Origin: Scylla paramamosain
Lineage: Eukaryota > Arthropoda > Malacostraca > Decapoda > Portunidae
Length of the DNA stretch: 64,000 nucleotides
Assembly (NCBI RefSeq): GCF_035594125.1
Contig: NC_087163.1
Coordinates: 897,001 to 961,000, forward strand
Direction of reading: 5' to 3'
Made by a program: the position numbers and the translations under genes
Shown: one piece after another, positions 10,011 to 20,735 of the stretch
Layout of the letters: every line of letters begins with the position of its first letter
Position numbering within the stretch: position 1 is the first letter of the stretch
The notes under the pieces: model-generated
The model's database searches: none
What the model was told of the DNA's origin: nothing
Seen by the model: only the letters and a program-made list of their open reading frames with translations

Positions 10011-10352
10011 GCTTAAACATTAGCAGTGAGTGCTTCTTTCTGTTTAAGTCCTGTTTGTTACTCCTCAAAACCTTCAAACAGTGCCAAAAGCCTCATATCT
10101 TCATGGTACCGCTTGAACATTCATGCACTGGTTGAGTGTCTTGTGTGTAATTTTATGATGAAAGGTTTTTAATGCAGGGACAGTTGTTTATAGGGAATTT
10201 TACATTATTTTTAGTGTACAACCATCCAAAAGGCATTTAGCTCAGTGTTAGTGCAACAACCACACAGTACTGAATGTAGGGTTTCCTGTTTCATTAGAGA
10301 TTTCTCTGCAGTGGTGTTTTCAATACAAGGAGTGTTTTCTATAGTTATTTTC

Positions 10353-10358
10353 TTTATT
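10353..10358 (-). terminator. AATAAA polyadenylation signal for EIF2B2 copy E2
   Basis: AATAAA on the minus strand about 340 bases after the EIF2B2 stop codon, in otherwise non-coding sequence. The same sequence occurs after the stop in the other copies. Confidence 0.5.
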
Positions 10359-10700
10359 TTGAGGGCTTGCTATATCCTGCACAACTCTAAAAATACATCA
10401 AATTAACCTCCCACCAAAGCACAATACAGACACTTCCATTGGCTGTAACATTACTGCTAATACTGCAACATTCTTCCTGAGGGGAACCACACACATTAAC
10501 AATAACACATGTAACAAAAAACTACACCAAACATATTAAGCTCAACATTTTTGTATAATAATTTTTATAAACATGAATGACCAAAAATGGTTCTAGGATA
10601 AAAGAGGAAAAAAATGACAGAACACTACAGCATAACAGTACAAATGGCAGGTGTGTCTCTTTTCTCTTATTCCTTATTTGCAAGGATTAAAGCTGTTACC

Positions 10701-12757
10701 TTAGAGATCACAAGAAGTGGGACGGTACAGTTCGCTAAGCTGCCGGTACACGTAGGATGGTGCAGTACCTCGACTGAAATAAAAGAGATTTAAATGGTCA
10801 GCAGCCATTATTTAAAGCTAAGTGAGTAGATGTGCAAGATAAACAGGGTACAGTAAAATCCCTCTTGTCCGGCATCAACGGGACCGCCGACGTGCCGGAC
10901 ACTTGAATAGAAGTGAAATTATGTCCACGATGACCACCCTACACTCACGCATCTTACCACAACAATGATGATCAGCTGATCTGATCAGCTGCTTAAGTGT
11001 AAGCACAACACACTTCCTTTTTTCTACAACTTTAGGCGTGATGAAGGCGTCGGGCGATAAACAGTGCACACGCGGGACTGAGTCACTGAGTAAACACAGT
11101 GCAGTGGGCTGCGGGTGGCGCGAAGCAGTGCGCTGTGGTGGCAAGGGGACGGAGTATGCCTCGCGTGGGAATTTTAATTGATTTTGTGAGCACACGTTGA
11201 TTTTTTATTGATTTTAAGGCTCGGGGAAAAATGTGCCGGATACTTGAAGCTGCCGGATACTGGAATGCCGGATGAGAGGGATTTTACTGTATAATAAATT
11301 GACTAAGTTGTTTATCTCACTCATAAGTAAAACATAAAGGCCTTTCATTTGATGCATTTAGGATCAGAAGTTTTACTGGGAGATGAAGTACAGTGCTAAA
11401 TAACAGTTTGTGCATAAAGCTGACAAATACTGATGTCTCCTGAGGTCAGCCCAGGCCCAACAAGGAAAGCAAATAAAAAAATGAAATGAACCCCCAACAT
11501 CACACCTTGAAAGGACCACACAGTCATATGAACAACACAAACTCACTTGTTAGTTATGAAACCAGTGACATTTTCTGGAGGAACGTAATCTAGCTGAGTC
11601 AGCGCAGTATTTACAGACGGCCAAAACTTTGTTCCCTCTGGGATAATAGAAGTGGTGGTTTGGTGGCTTATTTCTTCACAGCCCATCAAGCTAAATTTGT
11701 ATGTGGGAGTGCACACATACAGCTGAAAATGAAGATTTGTGACAATAAGCAAAATGCACAATTCATGCCATGATTTTCAATATTATATAGGTACTGATCT
11801 GATAGTATCTAGCTCCACATGAGACAACAGGTTGAGGTTTGAGAAAGGACCATCCAACACTCAACACGAGGAATGTATATCCACCTACATGAAATAAACA
11901 TGTGGAAAAGGAATGTATCAAAAACTGGAATCAAGAATTTCTGTGAGAATAAAATGGTATGTACTTTTGTGATACCTTCCCTGTTCAATTTGCAACAGTA
12001 AATATGTTTCAAATACTGCCCCACTGAAAGAGGTATCAGGATAATGACTAACAAATAAAACTTACTGGAACAGAATAAAACTTTGGTGGTGAGGCAAGAG
12101 AGGCTGCACCAACAAAGGTCTCAATGCCTCCGTTGGTCACCACCGTCTCGGTGCCAACGATGACCTTGTTGACACGTGACATGATGGGGAACACTGCAGA
12201 GTCTTGAATTAATGTTGTCTCAATTCCAGCAGTACATAAAGCTTTTGCCACTGGGTGACCCTGCACAAGTAAAAGATGTATTGAGAACATAAGAACATAA
12301 TAAAATAAAGGAAGCTGCAAGAAGCCATCACCCCTACATGTGGCAGTCAGTCCCTGTGTTATGTATTGTGCACATCAGACACGATGACGTGAAAGAGACG
12401 CATAAAACACCTTACATCATATTTAGGGGCACGTTCGGCAACAATAACGTGGAATTTCCTTTGTGTGGCTGCCTTGGTCAGGAAGGCCAAGACCAGTGGA
12501 CACATTGCACACGTCACAATGACCTCATCATTGTGAATCTTGCTTACACCTTGGGCAGCTATCAATTCTTGGCTGAAATAAAAGGAATCAATATAATACT
12601 GGTAACAAACAACGTCAATGTCCCAAATGTCAGTGTAATCTTTACTCTACCTTTGTTCAACCTCAGCTTTCTGTTCACCAATGGCCTCAAGTACTCTGTC
12701 CTGCAGCTCTGGAATAACCTCCGTGCATTTTGGGAGATCTCCACATGCAGGGTGAGT
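10701..12757 (-). CDS. EIF2B2: eIF2B subunit beta, C-terminal exons (copy E2)
   Basis: Five minus-strand exons: 12651-12757, 12416-12572, 12066-12260, 11547-11722 and the final 10701-10773, which reads RGTAPSYVYRQLSELY and ends at a TAA (10701-10703). The first four match copy E1. The donor of exon 11547-11722 is phase 2, and the 73-base last exon completes 25 codons including stop. A pogo-type MITE (10851-11289) sits in the last intron. A 4-bp insertion near 12348, upstream of the exon at 12416-12572, is shared only with copy E4. An AATAAA signal in the minus direction at 10353-10358 would give a 3' UTR of about 340 bases. The N-terminal exons were not found. The gene converges on the kinase fragment to its left. 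Confidence 0.9.
10851..11289 (-). mobile_element. pogo/Tigger-type non-autonomous element (MITE), unit 1
   Basis: A 439-bp element flanked by TA duplications (10849-10850 and 11290-11291). Its terminal inverted repeats of about 25 bases begin CAGTAAAATCCCTCT. A minus-strand open stretch contains TPKVVEKRKCVVLTLKQL, which matches the start of the CENP-B/pogo DNA-binding domain of Tigger transposases and then degenerates. It is an internally deleted derivative sitting in the last EIF2B2 intron. It came before the array duplications, since all units share the site. Confidence 0.86.
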
Positions 12758-12869
12758 CTACTAGCATGGACTGTGAGAGGCTTGGGTACTCCACACCTTG
12801 CTTCTCTCCACGTGGTGTGTTGTGTTCATCAATTACTATCTGCGTGAAGAAGAAAAATAACTTAAATAA

Positions 12870-12872
<3 letters not shown>

Positions 12873-12916
<44 letters not shown>

Positions 12917-13054
12917 CTGTACTTAAGCAATTATATCTTTCCACACACACACGCACACGCACACGAACGTTTCCCTAAGGGCGTTACATCACTGTGTGTG
13001 TGTGTTCTATATCTCTAGGGCGGAATCTTTCAAGAGAGAGAGAGAGAGAGAGAG
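12873..13054. repeat. Compound microsatellite (unit 1)
   Basis: A (GA)n tract directly after the EIF2B2 exon region, the first (CA)n lost, a short CA/CGCA tract at 12943-12964 and a second (GA)n at about 13032-13054. Confidence 0.94.
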
Positions 13055-13125
13055 ATGAGGAAACAAGGAAGAGAATGAAAAATAAATAAAAAAAGCAAGA
13101 ATAATGATAATAACAACAACAATAA

Positions 13126-13332
13126 AAGGTCAGTTTTTTTTTTATGGGATACTTATGTGAATTGAAATACGCCTAAATGTTTACGTTCGTGAGAGAAAAC
13201 GGAGGTCAGTTTTTTTTTTATTTTTATGGGATACTTATGTGAATTGAAATACGCCTAAATGTTTACGTTCTTGAGAGAAAACGGAGGTCAGTTTTTTATT
13301 TTTATGGGATACTTATGTGAATTGAAATACGC
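13126..13332. repeat. Approximately 76-bp minisatellite, three copies (unit 1)
   Basis: Three copies of the ATGGGATACTTATGTG repeat. Confidence 0.9.
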
Positions 13333-14651
13333 TCAGTTATTTGTACATCACTGCTTCACAGACATCTCCAGCACGTGTTCCCTTTGAGTAGCACCAAACC
13401 CACCAACACCCACACATTGGTAAGCCTTCTAAGCACATACTAGTTTACATTGGCGCAGATATATTAAAAAGATTAATCACAAAAGACTAATTAAAAACAT
13501 ATATTCAGTACATGCAGGTGGGCTCTCCTTGACACACAGAGAAAGGCTGGTAATTCTCTGTTGATCATTAGCTACAGTATGGAAGCCTCTGTTATACTTC
13601 GATATTTCTGTGAAGTATTGTTGTTTTTTAACGTCAAATGGTAAATATTTAATAATGATAAGGTAAGATATAACAGTATTAAGCCAAGCCTTTAATTCAC
13701 ACAAGCTTTTCAATGATTGCACATTACGCCACACAAGGGACGAGACATTGCAGTGTAAGCCACGACCAGTTTGAATTTGGCGCTTCAATCAGTAAACGTC
13801 TACATACTTTGACAATTACAGTGATAATGGCCTGAGATTTATTTTTACACGCTTATAATTCTTTATATTTAATTTTCTATTAGTTTAGTATAATATAAAA
13901 GAAGTTGGTGGTTGTTATTGAAAGGTAAAAGTGTGTTGTGGATAGGTTTGTGTCCGTACTGTGCAGAGCAGGCCAAGGGAGGACAACACAGCACCAGACG
14001 TGACACAGAAAGGCACTGTGTTCAAAGGGTGCCATAAACTGTGGCTTTATTTAATGTATTTTGGCAGAACAAGACAGTGACAGGGCCGTGGGTGCCTGCG
14101 TGTGCTGGTGCAAGCTTGGTGCCTGCCTGGAGGTGCCTACAGGGAGGTGCCTACAGGGCCACCAAGGCTAATATTGGTAAGAAACCTTCCCACCACTTGT
14201 CCAGCCAGCTAATTTGCACAGTCTGATGTAACAGGCGGTGACTGTGATAGTGTTGTTACCTGTCACCCACAACAACAACAACAACAACAACAACAACACA
14301 GGGCTGTCAGGTTTATTGTTAAGCCTGGTATTTCATGTTTTTGCACCTCGTTAGCAATATATTGATGTGACGCAGCATTCCACGGTGCCACAAGCGCTCC
14401 AAGCCTCCACCACAAAACTCTTACTAATTAACCATGACAGGAATTAGAAAAACGTAAAAAAAATCCACTTGCCTTATGTTATCAGCTGAGGTGGAGGCAG
14501 CCTTCCCCATTTATCCGCCAATATCTGCTTTATTTGTCACTTATTGTAAGCCTAACACGTCACTAAGTGGAGCCACATGACAAGGCTTTCATATCCGCTA
14601 GCTAGATATATCCGCCATTGCCTCATTTAGTTACGATGGAAGAATAACAGG

Positions 14652-14695
14652 CAAAATAGCGGCCGTCCTCTCCACTGGCAAGGGCCGCCATGATG
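14652..14695. promoter_or_regulatory. GC-rich YY1-like motif (unit 1)
   Basis: Same motif pair, upstream (minus direction) of EIF2B2 copy E2. Confidence 0.45.
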
Positions 14696-15537
14696 CCTGG
14701 CTACCTGTTTGAATCTGTGGGTTCCAATATTTTTTGGGTATTTTTCTTAACTTCTTTATTTTGGTAGTATAGCATGTTTTTATGGTTTAGAAAAATAATT
14801 ATTTGCTTTAGAAGTGTTTTCGTGGCTTGTGTTGACTTGTGTCCAATTTTGTGTTGATTGACGAAAATGTGGGGTGTTTTTTTGACGCTATTTTGACAAA
14901 CTTGGTTTTTTATTTCACGCTCTAATTACGTCTTCTGTATTTCTAAAAATTGCTTATGATTTTTAAATTGTTTTTTGGTTCCTGTTGAGAGGAATAAGTG
15001 GGTTTTAAAAATGGTTTATGGTCCTGTTAAAAGTTGTGATTATAACACTTTTTGTGTTATTGTGTCTCTATTTCAGCTTGTAACTAACTTTTTAATGCCT
15101 GAAAAAATAGTTTGTATGTTTTAAAGTGTTTTATCTTGTTGTTGAGTCAAAATAGGTGGACTTTCCAGTGGTTTTTAATCGTAATTAGGTTCCAACACTT
15201 GTTTTTTACACAATTTCGGTTTTATTTGTTTATTCTTGTTCCAGGTAACTTTTGATGGTGTAAGATGATAGTTCAGATTTTTTAAAATTTTTTACGTTCC
15301 TAAAAATTCAAATGCTGTGGAGTTTTCAATGATTTAAATGGTGCCGAATATTTCAACACTTTTTCCATATTTCATTTGGATATTTTTTAAATACTACTCA
15401 AGCTGGAGCTGTTATAATATTGTGGATATTTTTTAAAGTATTTGTCAAGTCAGAATATATAAGGCATTCCAGCCTAGCTCCATTTTTTCGAGGGGTCAAT
15501 TTCGAAATGAAATCCGTTACGGTACGTAAATTAGCCG

Positions 15538-15594
15538 TGACGTCACATCCGCCATGATGGACCCGGGCCCTTGATCGGCTCCGCTGTCTCCTCG
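15538..15594 (+). promoter_or_regulatory. CRE + YY1 promoter-like site (unit 1)
   Basis: Same TGACGTCA and CCGCCATGATGG at the same spacing. It would drive the MFSD10 exon-2-only copy of unit 2. Confidence 0.62.
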
Positions 15595-15835
15595 GTAATA
15601 ATTATCGTATTTTGCAGTGTTTTCCTGGTGTTTCCACGTGTTTCTAAACTCAGACGTGTAGATAAGAGTAGAATGAGTAAGAAAATAAGAGAAATAGAGG
15701 AGGAAGAGGAAGGGAGAAGGAATAGAGGAGGTGGTAAAACAGAAAAATGATAAGAAAACAATATTTAGCTTAATTTTCCCTGCTGCCCTGTCTGTCTTGG
15801 TAGTATTTGTCTTCCCTGACAGTGCTTCCAGTTTA

Positions 15836-16437
15836 AGAGGTGTTGGAGTGTGTCTGGAGGTGTTTAGGGAGTGTTGCAGTGTGTCTGGAGGTGTTGAAAG
15901 GGTGTTGAAGTGTGTGTTTTAGGGATTTGGTGATGTTTGAGTCAATATTTAGCGTTCCTGGTGTGTTTTGGGGTGTCTTAGGCTTGTTTAGGAGTGCTTT
16001 AAGTGTGTTTTGGACTGTTTTCAATGTTTTGTGATGTTTCAAGTGTATTTTAGGATGTTATGGACGAGTTTGGGTGTGTTTTGTGTGGATACCGGGGAAT
16101 TTTGGGTGCGTTTGTGAATATTTTAGGTCAGTGTGGGTGTTTTGGGGTGTTTTAAGTGTGTTTTGGGCCGTTTTCAGTGTTTTGGGATGTTTTAAGTGTG
16201 TTTTAGGATGTTATGGATGAGTTTGAGTGTGTTTTGGGTAGGTACGGTGTGTTTTCGATGCGTTTTAAGTCCATTTGGGTGAGTTTTGGAGTATTTTAAG
16301 TGTGTTTGGGGATATTTTGGTGCACTTTCGATGTGTTTAGGGTGTTTTTTGTGCGTTTAGGAGTGTTTAAGGTGTTTTAAGGTGTTTTAGTGTGATTGGA
16401 GTTGCTTTTGAGGTGTTTTGGTTATGTTAAAGGCATG
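15836..16437. repeat. GTGTTTT-rich degenerate repeat (unit 1)
   Basis: Same block; a short deletion just before it removes part of the first repeat. Confidence 0.85.
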
Positions 16438-16759
16438 TTGCAGATAAGTACTGGGTCTTTGAGGGTAGAAGTGGTGTGCTGGAGGTAAAATAAAAGGTTC
16501 TGGAGTGTTTTAGGGGGGACTGTGATAGTAGAAGCGTGTCAGGGGTGTTATAGCGTGTGTTGTGATGTATGAAGCTTCTAGATGCACGTGTGTGGGATGT
16601 CTGGGTCTGTACGAGGTGTTGTGGTGTTGGAGTCCTAGCAGGGGAAGGTACTGGAGGTTGTAGTGATGGGTACAGGGTAAAAACAGAGGTACACTTTAGG
16701 TTAGGTAAGGTTAAGTGTTCATTGGTGTTGATTCAGTAATACAATCTTTTTTTTTTCAG

Positions 16760-16828
16760 ATACAAATGTAGAGGGACGAAATAGAGAAGCAGGAAGACCA
16801 CCACCACCAGCAGCAGTGTGGAAGAAAG
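16760..16828 (+). other. Putative leader exon 2 (unit 1)
   Basis: Same acceptor and donor; the CCA run is shorter. Confidence 0.42.
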
Positions 16829-16910
16829 GTTAGACAAGCGAAGAAAGTTGGAAAATTAATAATTAAACGCTTGCTGTCTTTTATTATCTTGAGTATAAAA
16901 TGGTTATATG

Positions 16911-16914
<4 letters not shown>

Positions 16915-17008
<94 letters not shown>

Positions 17009-17250
17009 AGTATTAGTAACCCTGTTGACAGAAGTGACATCCGCGTCTTCTTAGATGTAAACAAAGCGGTACTTTCCTTCCAGCTGGTGATAAAACTCTC
17101 TCTCGCTCTCCCTCACTCTCCCTCACTCTCCCACGCCACGGAAGCAGTGGAATAAAGCACAGGAGGAGGAAGTGAGAGGATAATGAAGTTTGGAAGTTTG
17201 TGATACGTAAGAAGGTTACATGTTGTGAGAGGAATATAGTGCTGTCTGTC

Positions 17251-17308
<58 letters not shown>

Positions 17309-17380
17309 GAAGAAAATGCTATATTATATCTACGTGTTTAAAAGTTTCTGTGAGGGAATGTGTGTGTGTGTGTGTGTGTG
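16915..17380. repeat. (CT)n and (TG)n microsatellites (unit 1)
   Basis: (CT)n at 16915-17008 and (TG)n at 17255-17305 and 17359-17380; the last tract is the left edge of the micro-inversion. Confidence 0.92.
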
Positions 17381-17524
17381 TCCCTCCTATATATACAAAA
17401 AATAAAACAAAATAAATAAATAAATAAATAAAGTAAAACAAGAACATTTTTACGACTTTAAATAATTTTCCCGACACACTTGTGCATGGAGGCAGTGTTC
17501 CATGAGTGTTGAGTGACAAATATT
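17381..17524 (-). other. Micro-inverted segment of former MFSD10 intron 1
   Basis: These 144 bases are the reverse complement of 6619-6761 in unit 1 (including TATATAGGAGGGA and the TTTATT run), while sequence on either side is in forward orientation. The inversion is joined to a TG repeat on the left and AACCT-type repeats on the right. MFSD10 exon 1 is missing beside it. Confidence 0.88.
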
Positions 17525-17525
17525 G

Positions 17526-17815
17526 GCTTAACTTAACTTAACTTAAATATTGACTTAACTTAACCTAACCTAACTTCTTTTAACCTAACCTAACTTAACC
17601 TAACCTAACCTAACCTAACTTAACTTAACCTAACCTAACCTAACCTAACTTAACCTAACCTAACATATGCTAACTTAACCTAACCTAACCTAACCCAACC
17701 TAACCTAACTTAACCTAACCTAACCTAACATATGCTAACTTACCCTTACCTAACATATGCTAACCTAACCTAACTTAACCTAACCTAACCTCACATAACC
17801 TAACCGAACCTAACA
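17526..17815. repeat. Interstitial AACCT array (unit 2)
   Basis: A shorter version next to the micro-inversion, ending before MFSD10 exon 2. Confidence 0.92.
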
Positions 17816-17822
17816 CCCGCAG

Positions 17823-18030
17823 AGGAACGCACGGACAAGCAAGGTGGTATTCGGCAGTCTGATCCTGGACCTGCTTGGCTTCACGGTGGTGCTGGCTCTG
17901 TTTCCTGCTCTCCTCGACTATTATTCCAAGCACGACTCCAGCAGCTTGTATTCCTCTCTGCTCTCCTGTGTCACGTATTACCAGCACATCATCGGCGTCC
18001 CTGCGAGGTTCCACTCTGTCTTGTTTGGTG
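17823..18030 (+). pseudogene. MFSD10: MFSD10-like transporter, exon 2 only (copy F2)
   Basis: A 208-base exon identical in layout to exon 2 of copy F1 (TM1, ending ARFHSVLFG, donor at 18031). Exon 1 with its start codon is missing: the sequence upstream jumps from the TG-repeat block to an inverted piece of the former intron 1 (17381-17524) and then to AACCT repeats. No start codon can serve this exon, so it is dead unless an upstream leader supplies one. Confidence 0.87.
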
Positions 18031-19337
18031 GTATGTGGGTTTGTTGTGTTTTGTATTGGTTTATATATTTTCAGTTTGTTTTTATTATTATTTTTTTTTT
18101 CAATTTTTTTTTATCCTATTATCTATTTATTTATTTTTATTTGTTTGTTTGTTTGTAGGGTGTACCATGTATTTTTTAAGGTTTGTATTGAGGCTGCTCA
18201 CTCATACAGTACAAATTTAGCTGCAACATGGGTGATCTGAACTAAGCTGGTCATCCTCTCTCTATACCTGTTCTTTTATTCACTTTCCTTCATCCTTTGC
18301 TTACCAGTCTGTAAATGAGAAACAGGAATGGAGGTAGAAATACCATCCTTTCATATTTTCCTTTGAAAGATTACCTTGAAGTCATGTTGTGTCTTTAGTA
18401 GTAGTGGTTGTGACCTAATGACCAAGTGGGTTATACTGATGCAACTTTTAGATACATTTAGAAAGAAAAAAAAATTGATGTGGTTTGGTTGTAATAAGTG
18501 GTAATTCCTTTTTTTTCCTGACAGAAATTGAATTGGGATGACCTTGCTCAAAAGAAAGTACCTGCTCCCTTTGTACCAAGAATCAGTACTGAGTTAGATG
18601 TTAGTAATTTTTCTGAAGAGTTCACTGCAATGATACCACAGGATTCTCCAGCAATCGTTCCTCCAGATGTTGAGAAAATGTTCAATGTAAGTACCCAAAT
18701 AAGACTTAATTGTATATGTATATGTATGAATGTATGTATGTATTTATATGAGTGTGTGTACTCTTCCAAAGATAGTATTGTTACATTATTATTTCAGGGC
18801 TACTCCTACGTTGCTCCATCAATTCTCTTCACTGACAGTGTCATCAGCGACAGCAGCAGCCTTTTCAAGATGTCACCAGACAGAAGACCTTCCACAACCA
18901 ACCTATTATTGGCTTGTAGCTTTAAGGTTAGTACCCACTTTCTATTCTGCTGTTGCTGATTTACTTGCTAATTTTAATTCTTCACTATTAACTCTTTGAC
19001 TGCTGCTGCTGCTGTTTGCTACATCTTTCCTTAACCACTAATCACTTTGAGACATTTTTACTTGTTCTACAGCCATCTCTAATCTTTAAACTGGGTACAA
19101 ATTGCAAAATCCATTCTTTTTAATCCCCTTCTTTCACGTAGATGATTATTATAAAGATTTCATGCATTACTTCTGGTGCTGTAAATTGGTTTGTATCAGT
19201 GAAAGCATTAAAACATACTTGAATTTTTGGTGAATTGTCTCAGCGTGATTTTGACAGTAAAGGTAAATAAATTGTCATAGTAGTAGCAGTAGTAATAATA
19301 TAAGTATGCATGGCTGATGTCTTCCCCTGTGAGGGAT

Positions 19338-20735
19338 AGATTCAGATTCAGATTCAGATTCTTTATTCCACGAAAGTGGTTATTAAGTACATTATATTTC
19401 ACATAGCTTTACATAAATAAGGAGGTCATAAAACTAAACTGTAGATTGAAATATCTTAGTATACTACTAAATGATTAAATTGCAGAATGTTGTCATCAAA
19501 AAATATTAAGAGTATAAAATAATCATGGTAACTAAAATAGTATTTCTACACTAAAGTGCAATGTCTACCTCTAAGTAAAATAAAATACATGAATGTCCTT
19601 AAAATTATGTTTAAATGATAATAAGACCATAAAATGCTGGATAAAATATGGGTGTAAAGCTTCATCACTGTGCGTTTTCTAACATATGTCTAAAATATTT
19701 ATATAATATTTGCAGATTGGAAATGTTTCCTGAGGTTAGTCTTAAAACTGTTTAGATTTTGAGACAGGGTGATGGTGGATGGGAGTTGGTTCCACAACTT
19801 AGGACCCAACACAGTGAGGTCCCTGGCACCGCTGTCTGTTCTGGTCCGGGGAACATGCAAGTTGTTTCTTTGTCTAGTTTTACTGTTTGTCACATCATTT
19901 ACAGTATTAAAAGATAAAAAGGATAGAAAGCCATCAGGATAACATCTTCGCAAATGTCAAACATATGTTTCTCCTTAACCCTGAGCCATTTAAGTTCTTT
20001 AAGGAAAGGTGATGCACGGTCATATTTCCTGCCACCTCCCACTGCTACTTTAGCTGCAAAGTTTTGAAGTTTTTGGGCCTTACACAGAAGAGTTTCGTTT
20101 GTTGATCCCCACACTTGAATGCAGTAATATATTGTGCTTAATGCAAGTGATTGAGTAACAAGAATTCGTGTGGGTTTATCAAAACATTTACTAATTCGAT
20201 TTATATACATTAATATGCCTGTCACCTTCTTCTGTAACTCATTTAAATGAACATCAAACAACATATATTTATCAAAATACACTCCTAAATTCTTAACATG
20301 ATAACTTGAAAGTATGTTCTCTCCATCAAAATGTATGGTAGTGTCAGGAGGAATCTTAGCTAGGAGTTGGCGATTGCCTAGGAAAATACATTGCGTTTTA
20401 CTTGGATTTAAAAGTAGGCCATTACTCAGAAAATAGCGTTTACATTGTCTTAGAGTTGTTTCAGCATCATTAATGAGTTGATGGATGTTGTTAACTGTGC
20501 CTTCGTGTAATATTTGAGTATCATCCGCGTATTGCACTATGAAACCATTAACGTGCTCTGACAGATCATTTACATAAATGCCGAACAATAGCGGGCCAAG
20601 AATTGAGCCTTGTGGGACTCCATAGTTCACTTTCTGGTCTTTAGATATTGCCCCATTCAAGCGGACAGACATGGTTCTGTTGGTCAAATAATTATCTAGA
20701 CCTTTCCTTGTTGCTTGTTCAACTGCATGATGTCT
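19338..20735 (-). mobile_element. 5'-truncated non-LTR (LINE) retrotransposon
   Basis: Minus-strand reverse transcriptase with GVPQGSILGPLLF and YADD in one block (main frame 20687 down to about 19930). A frameshift follows near 19940, then the typical LINE C-terminus GPKLWNQLPSTI. The 3' UTR ends with AATAAA followed by (GAATCT)n at 19338-19361. The 5' end is lost: recognisable RT sequence begins around 20735, with no endonuclease domain. The C-terminal LWN-LP motif and simple-repeat tail suit the Jockey/CR1/I superfamilies; the clade is not resolved. It lies in the kinase intron between exons b and c. Confidence 0.88.
19899..20687 (-). pseudogene. Reverse transcriptase fragment of the LINE
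   Basis: An open stretch of 262 codons. It holds RT motif 4 GVPQGSILGPLLF (residues 23-35) and the catalytic YADD (53-56), then the thumb and connection region to about residue 250. The last residues come from the wrong frame; the correct continuation (DGFLSFLSF onward) is in the next frame at 19699-19953. The conserved sequence LDNYLTNRTMS continues upstream of the first Met. The upstream palm and fingers and the endonuclease are missing, so it cannot be autonomous. Confidence 0.88.

Larger units (their letters stand above)
6454..17380 (+). repeat. Array unit 1 (forward, type A)
   Basis: This is the most complete forward unit: MFSD10 exons 1-2, MSK-like exons a-d, a pogo-type MITE, EIF2B2 and the regulatory stretch. 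It is 11437 bases offset from unit 0 over the shared EIF2B2 segment. Spacing to unit 3 is a constant 21382 bases from about 8134 to 12850, and spacing to the inverted unit 5 is constant from about 7260 to 12320, so these copies are very young relative to each other. Confidence 0.93.
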
